Shown: in pieces, positions 8,738-16,815 of the stretch
Numbering within the stretch: the first letter of the stretch is position 1
How the letters are laid out: every line of letters starts with the position of its first letter
Assembly: GCF_001544275.1 (NCBI RefSeq)
Contig: NZ_BCQE01000036.1
Location: 1-33,267 of the forward strand
Length of the DNA stretch: 33,267 bases
Direction: 5' to 3'
DNA from: Enterococcus gallinarum NBRC 100675
Lineage (GTDB): Bacteria > Bacillota > Bacilli > Lactobacillales > Enterococcaceae
Notes under the pieces: model-generated
What the model saw: only the letters and a program-made list of their open reading frames with translations
The model's database searches: none
Told to the model about the DNA's origin: nothing
Position numbers and translations under genes: made by a program

Positions 8738-9496
8738 TCATTGAGGGGTAGGTTCATCTTGTAAATAACCAATCAGTGTTTCCACGATGGCGATGGCTGG
8801 AAGCTGGCTAGTCAGATCGAGGAAGATGTCTTTGCGCTCTTCTTTGACTGCGTATTCGATCGAGTAGTCACATAAATGGGCAAGAGAACTCTCTTTATTT
8901 CTCGTAATACAATATTTTTGGGCAATCGCTTTATTAGCTAATCCAGTAATGACTTCGATCAATTCTTTTGTTTCACCAGAAACACTCAAGAAAACCAGAA
9001 CGTTTTTTTGATCGGCTCGTAAGAAGCTGCGGATCGGGTAAGTCAATTCATCGATGCTGATGCAGAAGTAGCCGATATTTGCGAGCTTGCGGGCGACATA
9101 CTGTGCAATTGCGCCAGACGCCCCCATCCCCATAAATAAAATACAGTCCGCATCTCGCAGTGTTTGCGCCATCTTCTTGATTTGGTATTCGACATCGGGA
9201 TGGAAAATCGTCATGTTCAATCCACGGATGCGTTCTTCAAGGGATAACTGTTTTTGATGTTCTTCATAATGGACTTTTTCTAAATGGGTCTTGATATAAA
9301 AGCGAAATTCAGGAAAGGAATCGAATCCCACTTTTTGAACAAAACGAAAGACAGAAGTGGAAGAAACATGGGCATCATCTGCAATATCCCGTACTCGCAT
9401 ATAAGGGATTTTTTCTAAATTATTGACAATAAAGCGATAGATCTCTTGTTCGACTGAAGACAATTTGTTTAAGTTCAAATGCTGAAAAACGGCCAT
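8738..9496 (-). CDS. RpiR/MurR-family regulator with SIS domain
   Basis: A 252-residue transcription factor. The N-terminal RpiR-type HTH spans about residues 1-77 (MRVRDIADDAHVSSTSVFRFVQKVGF). A sugar-isomerase (SIS) domain from about 105 to 240 binds a phosphosugar effector (ILFMGMGASGAIAQYVARKL, then VLVFLSVSGETKELIEV). It lies between a ROK kinase and the EIIC/phospho-glucosidase pair on the same strand, so it probably controls this beta-glucoside module in response to a phosphorylated sugar. A GAGGAAC site precedes the ATG. Whether it represses or activates is not evident. Confidence 0.92.
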   Translation of the reverse strand: MAVFQHLNLNKLSSVEQEIYRFIVNNLEKIPYMRVRDIADDAHVSSTSVFRFVQKVGFDSFPEFRFYIKTHLEKVHYEEHQKQLSLEERIRGLNMTIFHPDVEYQIKKMAQTLRDADCILFMGMGASGAIAQYVARKLANIGYFCISIDELTYPIRSFLRADQKNVLVFLSVSGETKELIEVITGLANKAIAQKYCITRNKESSLAHLCDYSIEYAVKEERKDIFLDLTSQLPAIAIVETLIGYLQDEPTPQ

Positions 9497-9544
9497 AAAT
9501 GTTCCTCGCTATCCCATAAGAGTATATGACGAGTATACCATGAT

Positions 9545-10471
9545 TTAGCGAGTGAGTTGCTGATGAATCTGATAAACTGCACCAATTAATCCGGCGTCAT
9601 TTTGCAATTTGGCAGGCAGCACAGGAGCAATCGTTTTTCCCCGCAAATAGTTGATGGCAGCGTGTTGTGTTTCGACAGTTGTTAATGTCTGTTGCAGTCG
9701 TTCAAAGAAATATGGGTTGGCACTGATACCACCGCCAATCAGAATGGCTTCTGGATCGAAACAGCTGATCAAATTGATCAACCCGACGGACAAATCTGTC
9801 AGGAACTGTTGGGTCACTGTTTCTGCTAATGTTTCTCCCATCTGTGCGCGCTGAAAAATTTCTCGAGCATCTGTCGTCGCTTGAAATCCTGCCAGCTGAC
9901 CGCCTTTTTGATTGTAGATCCGAACGAGCCCATCAACGACAGCAGCTTTACGATTGATCGAAACTTCCTCACTATTACCTGTAGAAGGCAAGGCGTCGAT
10001 CACCATCCAGCCAAATTCTCCTGCCATGCCGTGGGCACCGCGATACACTTGATCATTGATTACGATCCCTCCGCCTACACCAGTTCCTAAGACGAGGCAA
10101 AGGTAATTGGAGAAGGATTGGGCATTGCCGATCCATTTCTCTGCGATGGCGGCTGCATTGGCATCATTCTCGACAGAAACTGTTAAACCACAGCATTCTT
10201 CTAATGTGGTTTTGAAATTCTCGCCGTACAATGGTTTGATGGCGCCAGCTGTCAGCATCAAACCGTCTTTTTGCACGATGCCCGGCGCACTGATCCCAAT
10301 CCCGGCGATCGGATAGCGACTTTTAGCTTCATTAATAATTGTGATTAAATTTTGATAGAAAGACTGGGGATCGTAGTTTGTCGGAAGCATATTTTTTTCC
10401 AGAATTGCTCCTGTTTCATCAAGAACCCCGTATTTGATCGTTGTGCCGCCAATATCAAATCCTACATACAT
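9545..10471 (-). CDS. ROK-family sugar kinase
   Basis: A 308-residue ROK (ASKHA-fold) kinase. Visible motifs are the phosphate-1 loop FDIGGTTIKYGVLD (5-18), the catalytic aspartate Asp103 in ENDANAAAIAE, and the ATP-binding LGTGVGGGIV (128-137). After GMAGEFGWMVID the CxCGxxGC zinc motif found in many ROK glucokinases is absent. The family includes glucokinases, fructokinases and beta-glucoside kinases. With the phospho-beta-glucosidase module next door, phosphorylating glucose released by the glycosidase, or a beta-glucoside itself, are the likely roles. It is first in a probable operon with the RpiR gene (48 nt gap). Confidence 0.9.
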   Translation of the reverse strand: MYVGFDIGGTTIKYGVLDETGAILEKNMLPTNYDPQSFYQNLITIINEAKSRYPIAGIGISAPGIVQKDGLMLTAGAIKPLYGENFKTTLEECCGLTVSVENDANAAAIAEKWIGNAQSFSNYLCLVLGTGVGGGIVINDQVYRGAHGMAGEFGWMVIDALPSTGNSEEVSINRKAAVVDGLVRIYNQKGGQLAGFQATTDAREIFQRAQMGETLAETVTQQFLTDLSVGLINLISCFDPEAILIGGGISANPYFFERLQQTLTTVETQHAAINYLRGKTIAPVLPAKLQNDAGLIGAVYQIHQQLTR

Positions 10472-10512
10472 CGTTATTCCTACTTTCTTCTTTTAATCAG
10501 TGTCTTTTCTGC

Positions 10513-10521
10513 ATTGTAGCA
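10513..10521 (-). promoter_or_regulatory. Extended -10 promoter of the ROK-RpiR transcript
   Basis: The minus strand reads TGCTACAAT about 42 nt before the start codon, an extended -10 element without a good -35. The start codon is preceded by AAGTAGGA. Confidence 0.4.
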
Positions 10522-10592
10522 TGGCACTTGTTGGAATATTTTTCTTTTCGACGGCCAGAAACAAGGGTGGCGTTTGCGTGCTAAGAAAACTG

Positions 10593-11012
10593 TCAATCAA
10601 TGATTTCGGCTTTTCCATCTTCTGTTAGTTGCTGCAGGTGGGATAACATCTGTTGAATCACTTCTTCCGAATGCCGTTCCCATGCCCCTAATTCTGCGAC
10701 GACTTTCAGCGGAGAGGCAGAACGGTAGGAACGGGTCGGATTACCAGGGAATCGCTTATCGGTCAAGTTCGGGTCATTTTCAAAAGGCCCAGTCGGTTCA
10801 ACCAAATAAATTCTTTCTTGCCCAGTTCCTTTGGCTAATTCGGCTCCCCATTTGGCTGCATCCAATGTTGCGGTGAAGTAAATGTAGTTTGAGATCCGAC
10901 CGGCTTCAAAGTTGGATTCTTTTTTTGGTTCCAGTAATTCGCCTAATTGTAATGATGCTTTTGTTCCGTGGAAAAAAGGTCCTCGGTCTAATGAATCGTT
11001 TGTGTGCTCCAT
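10593..11012 (-). CDS. arr: Rifampin ADP-ribosyltransferase (Arr family)
   Basis: Arr enzymes inactivate rifamycins by transferring ADP-ribose from NAD+ to a hydroxyl of the ansa chain. The 139-residue protein has the family signatures in order: GPFFHGTKA (11-19, conserved His15), SNFEAGRISNYIYFTATLDA (33-52, with Tyr43/Tyr45), GAELA, ERIYLVEPTGPFENDPN (67-82) and FPGNPTRSYRS (88-98). The start at 11012 is preferred because AAAGGA lies eight bases upstream. A longer in-frame version from 11033 would place that site inside the gene. It is a single gene with no mobile element or integron site beside it. Activity against rifampin is likely from family knowledge but not shown by the sequence. Confidence 0.93.
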   Translation of the reverse strand: MEHTNDSLDRGPFFHGTKASLQLGELLEPKKESNFEAGRISNYIYFTATLDAAKWGAELAKGTGQERIYLVEPTGPFENDPNLTDKRFPGNPTRSYRSASPLKVVAELGAWERHSEEVIQQMLSHLQQLTEDGKAEIID

Positions 11013-11115
11013 TTGGTTCATCCTTTCTATCATTCATTGTTTTACTTAGCATACAAGAATCCCTCCAGATTGAAAAGCTGTTTGTCTAGTGGTGGAATGG
11101 TCACTATGTGATACA

Positions 11116-11137
11116 ATTACCAGATTAATGTGGTAAT
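11116..11137. promoter_or_regulatory. Near-perfect 22-bp palindrome, candidate operator of the PRD operon
   Basis: The outer arms ATTACCA and TGGTAAT flank a symmetric ATTAAT centre. Twenty of 22 positions are symmetric; only one G/C pair in each half breaks it. It lies about 70 bp upstream of the PRD regulator gene, a suitable position for an activator of the MtlR type, and between that gene and the divergent arr. Confidence 0.5.
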
Positions 11138-11182
11138 CAGATATTATTTACTATTATGCGCTGATTCCCTAATATATAGTTA

Positions 11183-11196
11183 AGGAAGCGCTTCCT
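11183..11196. promoter_or_regulatory. cre (CcpA) site upstream of the PRD operon
   Basis: AGGAAGCGCTTCCT is a perfect 14-bp palindrome with the AAGCGCTT core of cre sites. It sits between a possible -10 (TATAGT, 11175-11180) and the GGAGGTGG ribosome binding site. CcpA bound here would block initiation or elongation. Confidence 0.65.
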
Positions 11197-11208
11197 GGAG
11201 GTGGTCAA

Positions 11209-13164
11209 ATGGATTTGAGTAAAAGAGAGAAAGTGTTGTTGCAATTGCTGCTGACACAAAAAGAGTTCAGACCAGCCGCTTTTTTTCAAGAACAGCTCTA
11301 TGTTTCTTTAAAAACAGTCTATACAGATTTGGCGAGTCTGGAAGAAAAAATCAAGCCTTACGGGTTGACCATTGCTCGTTTGCCTAGAAGAGGGGTCAAG
11401 CTTGAAGGGAATCCCACTGCAAGGGAAAAAGGCTACAAACTCATCGTTACTGAAGGTAAAATCGTTGACGAATATTCTCCTGAATATCGTAAATTGTTTA
11501 TCTTTGCAAATTATTTCTTCTCGAAAAAGCCAATGCATTACCAAGGATTTGCAGAATATTTCTACGTTAGTTATCAGTCGATCAAAAAAGATGTAGATGA
11601 ATTATTCGCTTTTTGTCAGAAGAAAAAAGTTCGTGCGTCAATGTCTGCAAAAGGGTTGAAGCTAGAGGAGGAAGAATCTGTTCAACAAGCAACTTTCAAA
11701 TCTTTTCTTGAAAAACATACAGATTCTGCAAGATTGGATCACTCTGCCATTCAGACATTGTTTGATCCGAAGATCGTTACCTTGACTACAGCACTGATTT
11801 CAGAAATATCCTTAACACTTGGTCGCCAACTCAATAGTTATTTTGTGGAATCCTTGACGGTATCGTTGGAAATTTTTCTTTCACGGATTTGTCTAGGAAG
11901 ACATTTGGAACAGCAAGAGAATTTGGGATTTGAGAAATTAAAACAGATGAAACTGTATATGGTTGCTGTTTCCTTTGCAGAACGGATTGAAAGTGAACTA
12001 GCTGTTTCCCTAGCAGAGACAGATATCCAATACATTTGTTCATTGCTTTTAGCTCATGGAATTGAGCCGTATATGCAGATTACGGAAAAAAGAGAAGCCA
12101 ACGTGATCGAAACAACGGAAGAAATGATCGAGAAGATGTCCCGTTTGCTAGATACTGATTTGACACAAGATAACTTATTGTTGCAAGCACTGCTTTCGCA
12201 TATTGTCCCTATGATCCATCGTCTGAAAAATGGCATGTTAGTCAAAAATCCTTTGTTGCGATTGATCAAGAAGCAATACTCGACCATGTTTACATTAACG
12301 AAATATGCGATTGGCGGACTAGAAAAAAACTTTGCACTCTTCTTGACAGAAGATGAAGTGTCATTTCTAACGATTCATTTTCAACTCGCTTTTGAAAAAA
12401 TCAAAGTCACAAAGCATGTGCTGATCGTTTGCAGCTCTGGATTAGCCACTTCTGAGCTGATCTTTAACCGGATCAAACAAACGATTTCTGCTACGACAGT
12501 TTTAGAGATCATCAGTGCAGAGAAATTAGCCAGTACATCACTAGAATTAGTGGATCTGATCATTTCAACTGTTCCGTTGGAGGAAGTGTCACCCCCTGTT
12601 CTCTATGTTTCACCATTACCGACAACTGAAGAAATTGCCATGATTTCGGCAAATCTTTCAAACCTGAATGAAAATGAAAAGAAACTGCATTCATCCAAAT
12701 ACCAATCATCAGAGCTATTGCAGAAATATCTAGATCCGGCATTTTTGTACATTAACCAACCGTTTAACACCAAAAAAGACGTCTTAGATTTTCTTGCAGA
12801 GAGTTATTTGAGCCATCATTTAGTCACCAACGATTTTAAGCAGTCACTTTATGCACGAGAAGAATTAGGCAGTACCGGATTAAAGACAGGCGTAGCGATT
12901 CCGCATGCCGATCCGCAGACTGTCAAAACAACAAAACTAGCATTTGTTACACTACCTAAAGCCATAAAATGGGGAGATACGGAAGTTCAATTAGTCGTTC
13001 TCTTGGCAATCGCTGAAAAAAATATGTCAGAAGCAAAAGAATTGATTGCATCTATTTACGATTTATTCAACTCTCCTGAAGAAATACGATGGGTGGTTAG
13101 CAGTAAAAATCGAGAAGAACTTTATCGTAAACTTGTAAAAGGAGGGACCCCGAATGTTTTTTGA
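11209..13164 (+). CDS. PRD-containing transcriptional activator with EIIB and EIIA domains (MtlR/BglG type)
   Basis: A 651-residue PTS-controlled regulator. Its order is: HTH domains (about 1-130), PRD1 (about 220-283), PRD2 (about 320-395), a galactitol-type EIIB domain (402-490) with Cys408 in VCSSGLATSE, and a fructose/mannitol-type EIIA domain (about 500-645) with His566 in AIPHADPQ. In such proteins phosphorylation by HPr and by the cognate EII proteins switches activity, so the operon responds to both substrate and glucose status. Its stop overlaps the next gene, the EIIA, by 11 nt, which indicates translational coupling. The GGAGGTGG site precedes ATG. It most likely activates this same operon through the upstream palindrome. 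Confidence 0.93.
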   Translation: MDLSKREKVLLQLLLTQKEFRPAAFFQEQLYVSLKTVYTDLASLEEKIKPYGLTIARLPRRGVKLEGNPTAREKGYKLIVTEGKIVDEYSPEYRKLFIFANYFFSKKPMHYQGFAEYFYVSYQSIKKDVDELFAFCQKKKVRASMSAKGLKLEEEESVQQATFKSFLEKHTDSARLDHSAIQTLFDPKIVTLTTALISEISLTLGRQLNSYFVESLTVSLEIFLSRICLGRHLEQQENLGFEKLKQMKLYMVAVSFAERIESELAVSLAETDIQYICSLLLAHGIEPYMQITEKREANVIETTEEMIEKMSRLLDTDLTQDNLLLQALLSHIVPMIHRLKNGMLVKNPLLRLIKKQYSTMFTLTKYAIGGLEKNFALFLTEDEVSFLTIHFQLAFEKIKVTKHVLIVCSSGLATSELIFNRIKQTISATTVLEIISAEKLASTSLELVDLIISTVPLEEVSPPVLYVSPLPTTEEIAMISANLSNLNENEKKLHSSKYQSSELLQKYLDPAFLYINQPFNTKKDVLDFLAESYLSHHLVTNDFKQSLYAREELGSTGLKTGVAIPHADPQTVKTTKLAFVTLPKAIKWGDTEVQLVVLLAIAEKNMSEAKELIASIYDLFNSPEEIRWVVSSKNREELYRKLVKGGTPNVF

Positions 13165-13609
13165 CCAGCAAATTGCTTTATTAAACAAAGAAGTAGAATC
13201 TAAAGAAGCAGCATTTCGGCTACTTACAGAGGAATTTTTAAAGAATGAATGTGTGACAGAGGCGTATCTTGACAACGTGATTAAAAGAGAGGCGGTTTTT
13301 CCAACCGGTCTGATGATCAATGGGATTGGCGTGGCGATTCCTCATACAGATAGTCAGTATGTCAAGAGATCGCAAGTTGGCTTTCTTTCATTGACAGATC
13401 CATTGCCATTCATTGAAATGGGAACAAGGGACAAAGAAATTTCAGTTTCATTAATCTTTATGTTGGCATTAAAGGAGCCGCACGAACAATTACAAATGCT
13501 GCAAAACTTGATCGAAATGTTTCAAAAAAATGGTGTGTTGGAAAAGTTAAGAGACATCCATGATGTTGAGGAATATCGGATGATTTTGCAACAGTATGGA
13601 TTGGAATAA
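13154..13609 (+). CDS. PTS EIIA, galactitol/fructose-mannitol type
   Basis: A 151-residue cytoplasmic phosphocarrier. The active-site His64 lies in GVAIPHTDSQYV. It accepts phosphate from HPr and passes it to the EIIB encoded two genes downstream. The start ATG lies inside the end of the regulator gene. Together with the EIIC and EIIB genes it makes a complete three-protein permease. The family resembles GatA, but the sugar is not necessarily galactitol. Confidence 0.92.
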   Translation: MFFDQQIALLNKEVESKEAAFRLLTEEFLKNECVTEAYLDNVIKREAVFPTGLMINGIGVAIPHTDSQYVKRSQVGFLSLTDPLPFIEMGTRDKEISVSLIFMLALKEPHEQLQMLQNLIEMFQKNGVLEKLRDIHDVEEYRMILQQYGLE

Positions 13610-13621
13610 GGAGGGAATATC

Positions 13622-14959
13622 ATGTTAAATGCGTTACAGTGGTTTGTTGATTTAGGGTCAATCGTTGTACTCCCGATTTTGATATTTATTTTTGGTCTTA
13701 TTCTGGGAACGAAACCAGGCAAGGCTTTCACATCTGCTTTAACAGTTGGTGTCGGTTTTGTGGGCTTGAATCTAGTGATCGACCTGTTAAGCAATAGCTT
13801 AGGACCAGCAGCGCAACAGATGGTTGAGCGATTTGGCTTGAATCTGACGACGATTGATGTTGGCTGGCCGGCAGCAGCTGCGATTTCCTATGGGACGATT
13901 CTAGGAAGTCTGGCAATTCCGATCGGTGTTGTGTTAAATGTTGTTTTGATTATTTTTGGCCTGACGAAAACATTGAATGTCGATATCTGGAATATTTGGC
14001 ATGCGGCGTTCATTTCTTCGTTGGTCTATGCTTTGACTGGCAACTTTGCCATGGGGATCGCTGCAACCGTCATCTATCTAATGATGATTCTTTTGATGGG
14101 AGATATTTTAGGACCGATCATTAATAAATTCTATGGTTTCCCGAATATCACTTTCCCACACGGGACCGCTGCTCCAGGATTTGTTTTCGCTTTACCGATG
14201 AACTGGTTATTCGATCGTATTCCGGGATTGCGAGACTGGAAAGCTGACCCGGAATCGATTCAAAAACGTTTTGGTGTCTTTGGGGACTCGACAGTTATGG
14301 GCTTTCTGATTGGTTTGATCATCGGAATTCTCGCTGGCTATGATGTGGCAGGCACTGGCCAATTAGCAGTTAAAACCGGCGCAGTGATGGTCATTATGCC
14401 AAAAATGGTTGCTCTATTAATGGAAGGGCTTACACCTATATCTGAGTCTGCCAATGACTTTGTGAAGAAACGTTTCCCTGGAAGAGAGCTTTACATTGGG
14501 ATGGATGCGGCGCTTTCTGTCGGACATCCAGCAGTATTGTCTTCGTCATTATTACTCGTACCAATTACGATACTTTTAGCGGTTGTTTTGCCAGGAAATA
14601 CGACATTGCCTTTTGGAGATTTAGCAACGATTCCGTTTCTTGTCTGTTTGATGGCAGCAGTATTTGGCGGAAATATTATCCGGACGGTTATCGCAGGGAC
14701 AATTTATATGACCAGTATTTTGTATATCACTTCTTGGGTCGCACCATTAGTAACAACAGCTGCTAAGTCTGCCAATTTTGACTTACAAGGAAATTCAACG
14801 ATCACAGCTCTAGCTGAAGGCGGACTATGGACTACCTGGCTTTATGTCGGTTTGACAAAAGTATTGAGCTGGGGCGGATTAGCGATCATCGGTGCGATTG
14901 TTGTCATCGGTTTGATCTATGTTAACAAGGTGTTACCTAAAAAACAAAGCGTCATGTAG
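13622..14959 (+). CDS. PTS EIIC, galactitol family
   Basis: A 445-residue polytopic membrane permease of the GatC type. It begins LQWFVDLGSIVVLPILIFIF with the conserved GTKPGKAF loop, and has the central GFPNITFPHGTAAPGF (about 173-190) and the late GMDAALSVGHPAV segment. About ten or more hydrophobic helices are visible. The gene follows the EIIA by 12 nt with a GGAGG site. It forms the transport channel with the downstream EIIB. Confidence 0.93.
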   Translation: MLNALQWFVDLGSIVVLPILIFIFGLILGTKPGKAFTSALTVGVGFVGLNLVIDLLSNSLGPAAQQMVERFGLNLTTIDVGWPAAAAISYGTILGSLAIPIGVVLNVVLIIFGLTKTLNVDIWNIWHAAFISSLVYALTGNFAMGIAATVIYLMMILLMGDILGPIINKFYGFPNITFPHGTAAPGFVFALPMNWLFDRIPGLRDWKADPESIQKRFGVFGDSTVMGFLIGLIIGILAGYDVAGTGQLAVKTGAVMVIMPKMVALLMEGLTPISESANDFVKKRFPGRELYIGMDAALSVGHPAVLSSSLLLVPITILLAVVLPGNTTLPFGDLATIPFLVCLMAAVFGGNIIRTVIAGTIYMTSILYITSWVAPLVTTAAKSANFDLQGNSTITALAEGGLWTTWLYVGLTKVLSWGGLAIIGAIVVIGLIYVNKVLPKKQSVM

Positions 14960-14970
14960 GAGGAAGAACA

Positions 14971-15255
14971 ATGAAAAAATTATTGATCATGTGTGGAACC
15001 GGAGTAGCGACATCAACGATCGTAACCAATAAAGTCAAAGAATGGCTAAAAGAAAAAGAACTGACGAATGAAGTCAAATTGTATCAATCCAAAGTCGCGG
15101 ATGAAATGAACAAGATCGACGATTACGACATTGTTGTGAGTACCACGGTAGTCCCTGATTCCATCAAAGACAAAGTCATCATGGGATTGCCTTTATTGAC
15201 AGGGATCGGTATCGAAGAAATGTATGCAGAAATCGAAAAGAAAATCAGAGAATAA
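14971..15255 (+). CDS. PTS EIIB, galactitol family
   Basis: A 94-residue phosphotransfer protein. The phosphocysteine Cys8 lies in KKLLIMCGTGVATSTIV, followed by a Rossmann-like fold ending in the membrane-proximal helix. It takes phosphate from EIIA and transfers it to the sugar bound by EIIC. Gap to the EIIC is 11 nt, with an AGGAGG site. Confidence 0.93.
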   Translation: MKKLLIMCGTGVATSTIVTNKVKEWLKEKELTNEVKLYQSKVADEMNKIDDYDIVVSTTVVPDSIKDKVIMGLPLLTGIGIEEMYAEIEKKIRE

Positions 15256-15269
15256 AGGAGTCTTGCAAA

Positions 15270-16103
15270 ATGCTTGTTACCACAAAAGAAATGTTTGACC
15301 ATGCAGAGGAATTCAACTATGCCATTCCCGCAGCCAACTTTTTTGATCTAGACAGTGCCCGCACCTATGTTGAAACGGCTGCTAGGCTAGGGTGTCCATT
15401 GATCTTGGCTTTTGCCCAATCACATATGGATATGCTGAGTTTGGAAGAAGCAGCCCTGATTGGGAAGTATTTGGCTGAAAAAAGCGCCTTCCCCGTAGCG
15501 TTGCATTTGGATCATGGTCAAGATGAGGAAGTCATCAAGGAAGCGATTCGTTTAGGCTTCACTTCTGTCATGATCGATGCGTCAGAAGACCCGCTTGAAG
15601 AAAATATCCGCCGCTCCAAAGCGATCGCCGATTATGCCCATCAATATGGGGTGGTCGTAGAGGCAGAAATTGGGCATGTCGGCTCTGGCGGCAGTTTGGA
15701 AGCAACGGGGCTTTCTGATTCGATTTATACCGACTTCCATGAAGCAGTAAGATTTGCTGAACAAACGAATGTTGATTCGTTAGCCGTTTCGATCGGCACA
15801 GCCCATGGGCATTACCGAGGAACGCCTAAAATCAACTTTGATGTACTAAGTGAGATCCATCAAGCCATTACTATTCCGTTAGTCTTACATGGCGGTTCTT
15901 CTTCTGGTGATGAAAATCTTGAAAAATGTGCACAAGGCGGGATCCGAAAAATCAACATCTTTACAGATTTCGTTACAGCCGCAATGACCAAGATTCAAGA
16001 ACAGCAGCCTGCTGACTACTTTGAACTAAAGAAAGCAGCGAATCAAGGAATGGCAGATACGCTAGCACATTACTATCACGTTTTTCATACAAAAACTTGT
16101 TAG
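15270..16103 (+). CDS. Class II fructose/tagatose-bisphosphate-type aldolase
   Basis: A zinc-dependent class II aldolase of 277 residues. Catalytic and metal residues are visible: Asp81-His82 in LHLDHGQ, Glu133 in EAEIGHVG, His179 in GTAHGHY, His207 in LHGGSSSG and Asn229 in KINIFTD. Members of this group (GatY/KbaY, Fba, IolJ) cleave ketose phosphates to dihydroxyacetone phosphate (DHAP) plus an aldehyde. In this operon it sits between the PTS and a triose-phosphate isomerase. No sugar-phosphate kinase is encoded nearby, so it may act on a ketose-1-phosphate made directly by the PTS rather than on a bisphosphate. This last point is inference. Confidence 0.92.
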   Translation: MLVTTKEMFDHAEEFNYAIPAANFFDLDSARTYVETAARLGCPLILAFAQSHMDMLSLEEAALIGKYLAEKSAFPVALHLDHGQDEEVIKEAIRLGFTSVMIDASEDPLEENIRRSKAIADYAHQYGVVVEAEIGHVGSGGSLEATGLSDSIYTDFHEAVRFAEQTNVDSLAVSIGTAHGHYRGTPKINFDVLSEIHQAITIPLVLHGGSSSGDENLEKCAQGGIRKINIFTDFVTAAMTKIQEQQPADYFELKKAANQGMADTLAHYYHVFHTKTC

Positions 16104-16113
16104 GAGGATAAGC

Positions 16114-16815
16114 ATGAGGAAAAAGCAGTTACGAGCACCCTTTTTTGTAGTCAATCCCAAAGCCTATTTATACGGAAAAGAATCCTTGGCACTGGCAAAA
16201 GCCGCCGATCAATTAGCGGAAAAATATGACGTTGATATCTTGTTCACGGTGCAGCACGCAGATGCCGCAACGATCAAACAAGCTACGAATCATTTGTTCA
16301 TTACGGTTCAACACATCGATGGCATGACTGTTGGACGGGGAATGGGCTACGTCTTACCTGAATCAGTAGCAAATGTCGGCGTAGCAGCGACATTTCTCAA
16401 TCATGCAGAACACCCAATGACATTAGATGAACTCGCAAAAGCGATTAATCGGGCAGATGAGTTGGGGCTCATCACGATTGCTTGCGCGAATTCACTGCAA
16501 GAAGCTAAAGCAGTGGCAGCTCTGCAGCCTGACATTATGGTTTGTGAACCAACTGAATTGATTGGTACCGGTCAAACGAGCGACGTTTCTTATATGGAAG
16601 AAACCAATCAAGCCATCCGTGCCATCAACAAAGAAATCAAGATTTTACAAGCGGCTGGTATTTCGACCGCAGACGATGTGGCAAAAGCACTGCAATCAGG
16701 AGCCGACGGAACGGGTGGCACCAGTGGTATCGTCTGCGCGCCAGATCCGCAGAACGTTTTGACAGAAATGATCAAAAAAGTTGCTGAGCTAAGAGATGAG
16801 GGGATTAAAAGATGA
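16114..16815 (+). CDS. Triose-phosphate isomerase family protein, short form
   Basis: A 233-residue TIM-barrel protein, shorter than the about 250 residues of the usual bacterial glycolytic enzyme and closer to the short archaeal-like type. All catalytic positions appear: Asn14 and Lys16 in VVNPKAY, His97 in LNHAEHP, Glu145 in CEPTELIGTG. The phosphate-binding loops near AAGISTADDV and GADGTGGTSGIV are also present. It probably interconverts DHAP and glyceraldehyde-3-phosphate produced by the aldolase, or a related four-carbon sugar phosphate. It is unlikely to be the housekeeping copy because of its operon. It overlaps the next gene by 4 nt (ATGA). Confidence 0.87.
   Translation: MRKKQLRAPFFVVNPKAYLYGKESLALAKAADQLAEKYDVDILFTVQHADAATIKQATNHLFITVQHIDGMTVGRGMGYVLPESVANVGVAATFLNHAEHPMTLDELAKAINRADELGLITIACANSLQEAKAVAALQPDIMVCEPTELIGTGQTSDVSYMEETNQAIRAINKEIKILQAAGISTADDVAKALQSGADGTGGTSGIVCAPDPQNVLTEMIKKVAELRDEGIKR

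Noticed and set aside
11138-11208. Sigma-54 promoter for the PRD operon
   Set aside because: No TGGCAC-N5-TTGC pattern; the regulator has no sigma-54 interaction (AAA+) domain but a PRD/MtlR layout.
13154-15255. Naming the PTS genes gatA, gatC and gatB for galactitol
   Set aside because: The EII proteins belong to the galactitol family, but the galactitol-specific dehydrogenase and tagatose-6-phosphate kinase are absent, so the sugar is uncertain.
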